Below are positions 41,353 through 53,300 of a DNA stretch of 64,000 bases, in pieces. The first letter of the stretch is position 1, and every line of letters starts with the position of its first letter. Made by a program: the position numbers and the translations under genes. The stretch comes from Hippopus hippopus. Its lineage: Eukaryota; Mollusca; Bivalvia; Cardiida; Cardiidae. Below the pieces are notes generated by a model. That model made no database searches. It worked only from the letters and a program-made list of their open reading frames with translations, and was not told the origin of the DNA. Where the stretch lies: assembly GCA_946811185.2 (NCBI GenBank), contig OX328101.1, forward strand, positions 20,382,122 through 20,446,121. Direction: 5' to 3'.

Positions 41353-44300
41353 GTAAGTTTAGACTATTGAACTTCAACGAAATAGTTCAATGTATTTCAT
41401 GTAAAATTACCAATTGAAATTACAGAAACTGAAGTAAACCATGCACTGTAAAAAAGTATGTGTTAATGCATCTGCAAAAAGTATGACCCATATCAGCTTG
41501 CACAGTCTGCACAACCTGACCTGGGTCAAAACTTCATGCTATTGTTAAAATTTCTGCACATCAAAGGACCATTCTACCTCCAGGTTCAGTCAGTTTGCTA
41601 GGCAAAGAAGGGTTTTAGGATCAATGATAATATGATTTGCTTGGTATAATACACTATAGAAATGTATTAAACCCCCTTTTCACAGAGTATTGCTAAAAAT
41701 GCTCTTGTTTCTCTGTGAATTATTAGTGCTTGTTAAATTTACTGTAAAAGGAAGAAAATAGCTCCATACATGGTGGAGTTAACTGTTATCGCTCGCTTCA
41801 ACCATTAACTCTTTACCAAACAACAAAATTTTAGACTGGTCCAAATTGAAAGCACTTGCAGTAGACAAAATGAATGTAACTCAAAAATTGAAGTAGTTTC
41901 CAGCAGGGTAGAAAACATTGTGGGAAAAGGAGAAAATGCTGGTTACCAGCATTTTCTCCTTTCCCACAATGTTTTCAAAAGGCTTCTATCTCAGAGTCGT
42001 AAAAACCAGGGATTGTTCGGTAAAGGGTTGACCAAATGAGGTTTTGGACAAGTCCAAATTGACAGCATTTGCAGGCAACAAATGAAGTGTTTCTCAGATG
42101 ATTGGATTAGCCTTTGATAGGGTAGAAAACATTGTAAAAAAAGAAGAAATTACTTGTTACCAGCATTTATTCCTTTTCCCACAAAATGTTCAAAAGACTT
42201 CTTTTGCATGGTAGTTACAACCTGGGATTGTTCGGTAAAGAGTTAAGTTACAATTTCAGGTTTCATGTTATATGTCATTGATGTACCTATTTTCAAGGGT
42301 TACCCGTTTTCCAAACAGAAAAGATATGTAAGTTTTCTTGCAAACTACTGGTAAGCAGTCAAAGACATCATAGATTTTTCTGAGCCATTATCTGAATGTA
42401 AACAATGGTCCACTACTGCAGCGATTCAGAAAGTCTGTGTTTTTGACGCAGAAAGTGAAAAGCTGACACACAAAAATCAATACATCACATCTTCCTTGAC
42501 CCGACATAAAACAGAACTAAAAAGTAACAAAAAAGATTTATTCAATTGATATATTACAAATTCGTCAAGTTCATATATAACAGCAGAATCATATTGAATC
42601 CACTTTCTTTCACTGAATTATTTGTTTCTGGTTTACATTGAACCGGTATCTTCTGTGTGACATCACCGACATCTCACCCTATATTACTGTATGGACCTTG
42701 TTCAGTCATGGTCACCAACTTGTTGGAGTACCGTAAATGGGATGACAGACGACACTGTTTCTTCAAGGTCATTGTTTTTAACATTTACTATTAATACCAC
42801 ACTATTACATAAAACTTTTCAGCATCATGCGAAATCTACATACTTGTATATAGGGGAACAGCATGTGAAAAAGAAAGTTAAAAGGTTAAAGACCCTTAAA
42901 TTTCTTTAATCACCCCCAAAATTCCAAATAGGGAGTCACAGATGACCAGTGTTTCATTTACCTGTGCGTCCTGAGTCAGAGGGGCACAGAAATTGCCAAC
43001 GAACTTTGCGATATGTGCATTTTTTTGACGTACTGATTTTGGTTTCACTGCTTTTTGCAAAATTTCGTTTGATCCCGATCGATTCAAGTTTAAAATACAA
43101 ATAAGGGTTGTTTTGACGAATTATGTTTCCGTGCTTGCAAAAGATCGCCACAAAACAAAATATTACTATTTTTGGACATCCTGCTTCTAAAACTAGCTTC
43201 AGCTACATGAATGGCAACCTTTTATCCAAGTTACTGCGATTTTCATTGCATAGCAACGCATCTATTGCAAGCCAATATGGCTACCCTGGCAAAGAGGAAA
43301 AAAAAAACATGCTCGCTCTTTTCAAGAATCCTGGCTGAAAGAGCCCAAATTTAACCCTGTACCACACAATGACGCCTTTTAACGCCCCTGAAAAAGAGGC
43401 CTTTGGAAAACATTGTGGGAAAAGGAGAAAATGCTGGTAACCAGCATTTTCTCCTTTTCCCACAAAGTTTTCTACCCTATCAAAGAAAAGTTGCATCATT
43501 TGAGCCACTATGAAATTGTCGTCTGCAAATGCTTTCAATTTGGATAGGTCTTAAATTTTGCCGTGTGGTAAAGGGTTAAGCCACGGGTGGTATAAGAAAC
43601 GACATCGGAAAGCATTGTTGTTATGAAATGTTCGTTTTGCTTAGATATCAGAGCGAAAAACGTGTTTACTGATGGATGAACAGACTTAAAGACATTGCAG
43701 TGCAATGTTGAAATAAGAAAATCCAAAGGATTGTTTCAGTTTTCTGATAAGCACTGAGTCCATGTGACTCAGTGCAAAAATAACAGGAAAAAATGCTAAC
43801 CCTGCTAAGTTCTAGTCTAGGGAATGGTTTCTGGTTTTCTTTTTTCGGGTACAAGAAAACTTGATATCAAGCGTCTTTTTCTCGGTAGGCCTGAAATATG
43901 CATTTGGAATTTTTTTACGACATGGAAATCGTTTGATAACATTGAAACGGTCGGGATATACAAACGATTCAAAAAGTAATTATTTGCCGGTGAAAACATA
44001 GAAAAATAGTTGTTCAATCACTTTGAGATCTTCTGCAATTTACAAAGATTTACAAAGAAATTGTAGATCTATGCCTTTGAGCAGATATACATCCCTGGAC
44101 GATAGATTGATATTGGGATATTACTTTATTTTCTGGGCAAAATGGAGATCATCCATTAATTTCATACGTTACCTTATGATCTCCATTTTAAATATCTTTC
44201 AGGTCCAATTTCCCTTGCATTTATAAAAAAAGAACAGTTATTATGACCCATCTTTACAATTTAAAAAAATGATTGAAATAGGGTTTAAAAGGTGGGACTC

Positions 44301-47300
44301 GCAAAGTTTGCTTCAGACTCATAGTTTTCCATCCTGGTGAGTCCCTGGACTCACTTATAGCAAATTGTAAAAAATGTCACTGGATGACCCCCAAAATTCA
44401 TGAGCTAGCAGGAACACTGCTTCTGTGAACAATCCTGAGAAAGCTAAATGGAAAAAGGATAAATGCTTACAGACATTGCTCTCTCCTTTTCCAACAATAA
44501 TTTCTACCCTTTCGATAGATAAACCTTGTCATTTTAGCCACATTCATCTTTTCCACCAGTAAACCCTTGTAACAGAGACAAGACTTTAGTGCAAAAAATT
44601 GATCTGTAAAGAGTTAAAATCCAGTATCTGAAAGTCATGCTAATGGTCTAGATGCTGAGTTAGAGCATATCTTACAAAATGCTCAGGTAAAATATATGAC
44701 AGAGTAATAAATCAGTCATATTATAAAATACTAATATAAAATGATTGTAAGATAATCAAGATAAACATGTAGATAATCAGATATAGTTGTTCCTTAAATT
44801 TATAGTCGTTGGACTAAATATTGCAAAATGCATACTATTCTTTTTTCTCTAGCACATTAACCCTTTACTATACAACAAGGTTCTAGACTGGTCCATTTTC
44901 GAAATACATGTACCTGCATATGAATTATCAGATGTTGGTCACATGTTTGGATTTCTCTTTGAAAGGTTACAAAACACTGTAGGAAAAGGTGAAAATGCTG
45001 AATACCAGCATTTTCTCCTTTTCCCACAATTTTTTCAAACATCTTCATCTGCAGGGTCGTTAAAATTTGGGGTTGTTCGTTTAAAAGTTAAAAGTTGCAT
45101 CATGCAGATAGGAGTGTTTGAGGTAATATCTCTCAAAACATATTCAGTCTGTAAGAAGGACCTACATGTAAATGTTTTAAATTTATTGAAGTTATGGTGC
45201 ATAAATTAGACTCGAAATTGAAACTTTAGAAACAAATGAATAAGTAGCATAACTGAAATAGTATTATAAATGCCCATAAAATGTATAGTACTAAACCCTT
45301 GGGTTGCTTAGCTTGACTGACAGAGGTTTTGCAAACCGTGAAGATCATGATCAGACTGCACAGATCATGCAATTACCTATTAGTAGGCAGAACGATTACA
45401 TGTTTGTATCTTTGTTGAATAAATGTGATACCAAATGATACTTAATTGGCATAGTATTCCTGAAATTGAAATAGTGAGGGAAAAATACAAAACATACACA
45501 TAATACACTCACAAAAAAAAATTACTTTGATTTTTTACCATTTCTGTGTTTGGGAGCTTAGGGGCAAATTTCTGCCACTGAAAGGGCTAATCCCTGCCTC
45601 TGACAATTAGTGAAGGGGCAAATTTCCACTTCTGAGATTCCACAAAGGGGCTAATGTCTGCCATCTCAGAATCACGAAGGAACTTTTGTCTGCCTTGCCA
45701 ATTTTAGCGGTGGGGGATAATGTCTCCAGAGGCTTTTGTCCACTCTTCCTCTTTTTACTCTTTACCAGACAACAAAATCTTAGCAGGTCTCAGCAGGTAC
45801 CCCTTTTAATATATAGAGAGGTTATTACATGGCTGATGAGGGCTGGAGTGTGATATCAGCCTGCCACCTTGATATCTGCCCCAAGAACTTTAGCCCTAGG
45901 GCAGATTTCGTGGTGGCAGGCTGATATCACTCTCTGGCCCTCATCAGCCGTTTAATATCCTTTTTATTACATTCATTGATTATTTGTTCAATCTTTTCGG
46001 TTTCTAACATGCCTAAACACTTAAAACAGAGAATTTCTAGTCTTCATTCGACATCAACTTTTTTCCGCGGGTAAACGTCACATTCATGACGTAAACTTGC
46101 ATCATTCATCATGACTATCGCAGCTGCATACAGTATAAGGATGTTTTAAATAAACAGTTCGTTATCTTCATGCATTGCCAAAAAGATGTCGGTATGTGTG
46201 TTTTTCCGAGCCAAATATTCAATTTAGTATGATACAAATTACAGTTAAGAAACGGGATAAATAGAATAGATGTTGGTGCCTTGGATTGGGAACTTTAATC
46301 AGGCTCGGTGGCCCCTGATAAACGGATAAAATTTGTAGAACTGTGGTATTTGTGTCTGGCCAATAACTGCCAGATGCATACTCCGATTCTGAGAATTTGG
46401 CACAAATGATCACCATGGATAGATGACGTGCCACATGTAGCAACTGTGTGGCCAGCTCAAAGGTCAAGGTCACAGTGCTTGCGCGGGCATCAGTGTCGGT
46501 GATACATTTCATCATTTGAGCTACATTTCATTTGTTGTCTGCAAATGCTTTCAATTTGGTTGAGCCAATAATTTTTATATTTGGTTTAAAGTTTAAGGAC
46601 CACTAGCTGCCAAATACAAACAATTTAGGGGTCAATTGCTGACAAATTTAATTTACACTACTTTAAAGTATGCAAAATTTTGTTCTAGTTTTACTATACC
46701 TTCTGCCAGTGATTGGAACTTTGTAGACTGCACTGTAACACTCTGTCAAGACTTGTAGCAACATCTGTACTTTTCAATGGTATAAATTAAATTTATCTGC
46801 ATTTTTTGACTCCAACATTTTTTACTTTTGGTTGCTAGTGTGCCATACACTAGCACATTTAACCCTTAGGCTGCTAAGCGCGACTCACCGACCTTTTGCG
46901 GACACTGTAGATCAAGATCAGACTGCACAGAACGTGCAGTCTGATTTTGGATCTACAATGTCCAATAAGGAGATAATTTTCCCCCAAAACTAACTTTGGA
47001 ATAACCAAATTCAGGTTTTTTTATATTGGCTAGAAAGTTTCTTTTAACCCTTTACCAAACAATCCGGGGTTTTCACTAGCAAAGGAAAAAGGGCTTTTGA
47101 AAACATTGTGGGAAAACGAGAAAATGCTGGTATCCAGCATTTTCTCCTTTTCCCAAAATGTTTTCTACCCTATCACAGAGCTTCAGATCATTTCTATGTT
47201 TTGAAAATGTTGTCTGTGGTTGTTTTGAATTTGAAAGAGTCTAAAATATGTTATTTGGGAAAGGGTTAAATTATTTAGTGAGACAAGGATTAAGTAACCC

Positions 47301-50300
47301 ATAGGTGCTTGCCTTTTCAGGTTGGACAGGTTGATATATACATGTACATACATACATTTTTGATGTTTCCAACCTTTGAGATTTAAGTAATGAATTAACT
47401 TGTGTCAAAATGATCTATTAATTTAGGGTTATCCAGGATCTACTGGTGGACACATTGTTGAGAACCCTGAGAGAGCCAGAACATGGCATGCATTTGGAAA
47501 AGACACGGGCTCAGAGTTAAGTCGAGCTGCAATCCGCTCTGAACCAACCAAGATACGGCCAACATACCCATTCCCATCACTACATCTCATACAGGTATCA
47601 GTTTTCACAAAAGTTGTTTGTAAACAACTCCTGACTCCACTTTCTATCAGTTTTATTACTGATTAATTTTTTAGGTTCCTTGTTCTGAAAACATATTATT
47701 CAATCATGAAAAAGAAACTTTGTATGGATGTTTTCGAATTGGAATAGTCAGAGATTGACAGAAATTTTGAATGGTACAACACAAACCTTTTATAGATGAT
47801 TTCTTCTGCTTCTCCTGTCAAAATTTTGAGTAGTTGTTCTTTATTTGTTATTACGTAAATCTTCCGTATTCATCATTTTTACCTTCTAATAACTTTGGTA
47901 GAAATATTACTCAGATTTCATATGAATGTGGGCACTTAATTCTTTACCAAACGACAAAATTTTGGACTGTTCCAAATTGAAAGCATTTGCAGACAACAAA
48001 ATAAATGTGACTTAAATACTGAAATTTGTTCTAGGAAGCATAGAAAACATTGTGGGAAAAGGAGAAAATGCTGGTTTCCAGCATTTTCTCCTTTTCCCAC
48101 AATGTTTTCAAAAGGCTTCTTTCTCAGGGTCGTTAAAAGTCGGGATTGTGTGGTAAAGGGTTAACTCTTTTCCAAGCAACAAAATTTTAGACATATCCTA
48201 ATTAAAAGCCTTTGCAGTCGACAAATTTGATTCAAGCAAGGTGACCTGTCCTTGAAACAGTAGAAAACATTGGGGGGAAATAAGAAACATTTCAACAGCT
48301 GTCTTTCTCAGGGTCATTGAAAGTCAGGATTGTGTGGTAAAGGTATAAGCACTTCCCAAATGAACACATATTGTAACAACTTTGAGAAAGAAGGCATTTG
48401 AAAAAATCTGGGGAAAAGAAGACAGTGCTGTTGATCAACATTTCCTCCTTTTCCCTCAATGTTTTCAAACCTCTTTAAGACAGATCTTACCATTCTTAGC
48501 CACATTCAATTTTCTGTCTGCAAATGCTTTCAAGATGGACGAGACTAAAGCTTTGTCACCTGTTGAAAGACTTGAAGATACACCCTTACCGCAAGAGAGA
48601 AAAACTACTTGTAAAACTTGAAAGTGTGTAGAATGGCTCAGATAAATTACCAATATATATTGTGTAAAAGACAGAAAAACACAACAGAATTGTCCTAATT
48701 TAAAACTGGAAGTGACAGCAACTGCTTTGAAGGCCTCCAAAACATGAAATGCATTTTCTATCAGTTGTAATCTGTGCAGTCTTGCAGCCATCATGGGCAA
48801 CATTTGGCATGAAAATACAAGAATAATTATAGTTTCATAAATTAAGGACAAAATAGGTTAAAAACTAGCAAGAAACTGCCTGAAAACAGAATAGATGTTT
48901 CTTTAGGTGTTTATTCTATGTATGACAGGGTGGTGACAGTGGAGATGAATATGATGAAGAGTATGCAGTCACAGACAGATCTAAACAAAAGCTGGTCTGG
49001 GTGGATGCACTCAATAAATGGGTCCCTGAGAATCAGGTAATGTACATGACCATTTTCTTGTTCAAAGTACAGAAGTTGTGATGTGGCATGGTAAAATCAA
49101 TTAAATATACTTTTCTTAGAGATTCATTTTTTTGTATTATTGCATAAAATGTGCCTTTTCGGGCCGTTGCAAGCATGTATTAACGGGTAAAAACGGGCGT
49201 TAATGGGGGAAAACGTGTATTAACCCTTTACCAAACAATCCCTGGTTTTTACGACCCCGAGGAAGAAGCCTTCTGAAAACATTGTGGGAAAAGGAGAAAA
49301 TGCTGGTAACCAGCATTTTCTCCTTTTCCCACAATGTTTTCTACTCTACTATAGTCAAGTTTCAATTTTTGAGTCATATTTATTTTGTCATCTGCAAATG
49401 CTTTCAATTTGGACAAGTCTAAATCTTTGTCGTTTGGTAAAGAGTTAATCAGTAAATTCACGCGCCGTTAACGCCCGGCTTTGTACTATCAATAGCCTCG
49501 ATTCGGGCCTACCTTGTAAACAACGTTTGTTCTTGTCAGATTTTCCCTAGACTCCAACCATCAAACTGTAGGAACTTGTACCATATTAGATCCTTTTCAT
49601 GGCTTGTCTTTGATGATATTAGTACGCCACAAACAAAATTTTGCACAGGATCTCAGTTTAATCGAGATCTGAACAAAAAATCACTCGTGAAATGTACTCT
49701 AAACCAGCTACATCCCACCCATTTTAACGTGATCGGTAATTCCCTCGCTTGATCATTGACGTAGATCGATTCCTCTGACGTTTTTCAGTTACAGGAATTC
49801 ATATCCACACATTCATCCTAGTTGTAATTGTCCAAACGTGTGCAAGTTTATCCCATATAAGTCCACTTTGTATTAAAAATCGTTAGAAGTGAATTTACAC
49901 CGACAGAATCAGAACTGGCATACAGGACTAACAGCCCTTCACTGTTCGTAACAAAAACTTCTTTGCCGACTTCCAGTTTTGACCCATTTAGGTACAGTAC
50001 ATTTGAAGTTCGCTTATTAGCATTTCTATGGAAATATTTTTGCTATTTTTGCAAATTATTGCTAAAATACCTTTACTTTATGCAATAATAGCATTAATTC
50101 ACACTCGGGCGTTAAAGCATTTTTCAGGCCTCTGCGAATGTTAACGACCTCAAAAACGTGAATTAACCCTATAATCAACTCTCCATTAGCAATTCTAGTA
50201 AAGTTGCTGCTTCGGCACTTAAATTTTGTCTCAACCAAGGGTCCTTATGGCCATGAGCATGAAGCTTATTGAAAACAATGAGGGAAAAGGAGAAAATGCT

Positions 50301-53300
50301 GGATAGAGCTCTGAAGTGTCTTACAGACACTCCCAGAAAAACCCAGTGCAATAAGTGAAAATTGAGCCTGGACTATAATAAAATCTATACCTTCACTGCC
50401 TAGCCAGGCAGGACCCCTTTTATCTACTGGTATAGTGAGTAGAGTTAAAATATATGGTGCATCTGATATTTATTTTTATCACATAACCTCCCTTGTTTTC
50501 AGTGTAATATACCCATTACGAATTTTCTTATCTTATACAAGTTTGGTACCATATTTGTGTCACGTCATTTTTGACGTATTTCATAGAAGTTAATGGATTT
50601 TATGGATATCATCACGGGTGCATAGATCTATAGATGGTTTTGCATCATCTGATCTATATTTCGTGAAATATCGTTATGTGATAAAAAGAATCTGACATTC
50701 GTTGGCGTTTCAGATAAAATTTTGTTAAACTTGTCAAGGAAAATGTTATTAAGCTAGCCAATGGCTCGCTTAATAACATTTCCCTAGACTCGTTTAATAA
50801 AATTCTATCTCAAAAGCCAACTCACATCAGATCCTACATTCATCACATGAGCCCCATTTTTTCCAGTGTAATAGAGCCATTACTGATTTTCTTATCTTGC
50901 ACATGCTAGAGATTAGCATTAGGTGACATTATAATTATGTGATATCATAAATATTACTTTCAAGAGGGTGAGGTTTTTCATCATGGAAATTCCAACATGT
51001 ACATGTATGGTTTTGCATATTTTGACCTACAATTCTAGAGATAATGTTAGGTAACAAAAAGAAATTGACATCAGTTGGCTTTTCAGATGAAATTTTGTTA
51101 CACTCGTATAAAAATGTAAACTAAGTGCGTTAGAGGCTAGCTTAACTATTTACCAAAATACAACATGTTTGGACTGTCCATATTAAAAGCAATTTTAAAT
51201 TTTTTGAAAATGATTGGATTTGTCTTTAAAAAGATCAGAAAACATGGTGGAAAAAGTAGGAAATGCTGGTTACCAGCAATTTCTTCTTTTACAACAATAT
51301 TTTCAAAAGGGTTTCTCCAAGGGTCGTTTAAACCAGGGATTGTATGGTAAAGGGTTGTTAACATTTTTTCTGCTTGTTTGTTGAAATTTTGTCTCAATTT
51401 CCAACATATGTCAGATCCTATTAAATTTTGTAGTAGATGATGGTATCGGGAATTTTCATTTCAATACCACAGAGGGTAATTGTGGAAATGTTGCTAGCAG
51501 TTTGCCTGACAAACCCATGTCTTAATGATCCTAAAGAAAAATGCTTTCAAAAAGATAGTGGAAAAAGAAGAAAATACCATATACCAGTACCTTGTCCTTT
51601 TCCACAATTTCTTCTACCTTTTAAAAGAAAAAATTATGGTGTTTGAGCAAAATCTGGAAAATGGTTTTAATCTAAAATTCTGTAGTCGGGTACAGAATTA
51701 ACCAATTATTGCCCATGTCTTTGATGGACTTACCAAACAAATCATTTTAATCCTTTACCACAAAATCGCAGATTTTAGATATCCTGATGGAAGATGACTT
51801 GAAAAAATTGTGAAAAAGGAGAGAATACTGGAAATCAGAAACTTCTTTTCCCACAATGTTTTCTAGGTGTTCTAAGACAGAATCCATTCTTAAAGTCACA
51901 TTTACAGGGGTAAAAGTTTTCCGTATTGTGACGGAATTCCGTATTTTCAGGGGCCGACCAGGTCATTTTTCCAAAACATTTAAATCTGAGGAGAAATTTT
52001 TTTTGGGGGGGGGGGAGGGGGGTACCCCTTTATCTCGTATCTGTTGCAAGTCAATAGATTTCCAGATGCCGTATCAATAAAATTTATTGCCCCACTGCAT
52101 TTCCTTTGTCAGGGGCTGATCTCGGTCATTAATGTCTCCCGTCAAACGCACTCGCCCTAAAAACAATGAAATTCAAAGAATTTTGTAATTTCGGGGATAA
52201 TTTGCACCGAAGTGTTTACAGTCACTAACTCTTGCTTAGGGTTTCCCGATTCTAAATATAGATGCTGAACCGGAACGTTTTAAGGTTATCGTATGATGTT
52301 ATATTGTTCGTGTCCAAAATGTTGCGGCTGTGTTTTGATCGGTTTGCCGACTTTAACATTTTTGCCGCTAGGATTGTAAAACAATAAAGCATTAACAAAG
52401 CCCTTCGTTTTAGGGGACAAATGTTGGCAGCAATTTGATTATTTGCTAGCCAAAGATGGCTCAGTTTAAATTATCTTTGTTCTTTTCAATAACAAATGGA
52501 TGTCAGAGCTGGGGATCGGCAACTATCTTCCGAAGTTGACAGTACGTGCTACTCAAATGCCGAAGCGACCGAAAAAGGGGGAAAAGTTTCATTCATACAC
52601 TTTTGTCCGATTTGTAGTGGTGGGCCAATGATTGACTATAGTCGAAAGTCAGTTGGTTTTGGCTTCCGATTGCGATTAGCTCTTGAGAAATCCCGGAATC
52701 GATTGCAGTTGGTACCGAAGCTTGCTTGGTCGTGAAACGTGAATACTGGATTGTAGCGCTTGGTTTTGTGACTGATATTAATCAGACTCTAGGATTCAAT
52801 ATAGTGATAACAAACACGAAAATTGGCCGGAAAAATGAGAAAGAAGTTTTTGTCCATGGATGTTTTGTCAAAACTCGACAACTCGGCATGTTTCTTATTT
52901 GATCCCTGAGACCGGGTTTTGACGCTTGGAAATTTGAAATGACATGTCTTTGACGCTGAAAAATATTTGCTTAATTGTCAATCTGACGCATGAAATTATC
53001 GTCAAGAGCTTCATATAACCTAGCTTGTGCGCATCCGGCAGAAATATGGGCTAAACACGATCAGTATAAAATGTGAAGGACACGCGCGTGATCTAATGAA
53101 GCAGGCGAGTCATTTACGAAAACGTAATAACGGTGTTAATCCTCTGATCTAGTGTAAAGTGACAGAATTTAAAGTTACCTCTATTCAAAATGACTAACTG
53201 ATGTCAAATCATGTGGTAATACTTCTCTAGAAATTAATTGACATGAAAAATTGATCGCCAAAAAAAACGTGAAAACCCATGACACTACCATGATCAGCGT

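Noticed and set aside
42896..43151. Minus-strand frame with HIAKFVGNFCAPLTQDAQ followed by GTAAAT
   Set aside because: Looks exon-like in composition, but no acceptor in phase and no neighbouring exon could be found; not enough support.
49249..49461. Family of small proteins with SKLKAFADDK and GKGENAGYQHFLLFP
   Set aside because: The frames coincide with family B MITEs, occur on both strands and run through the palindromic core; they are transposon-derived, not genes.
52496..52735. 79-codon frame with FCPIC
   Set aside because: Not called as a gene: one Cys pair only, no splice sites in the right phase, no family recognised.
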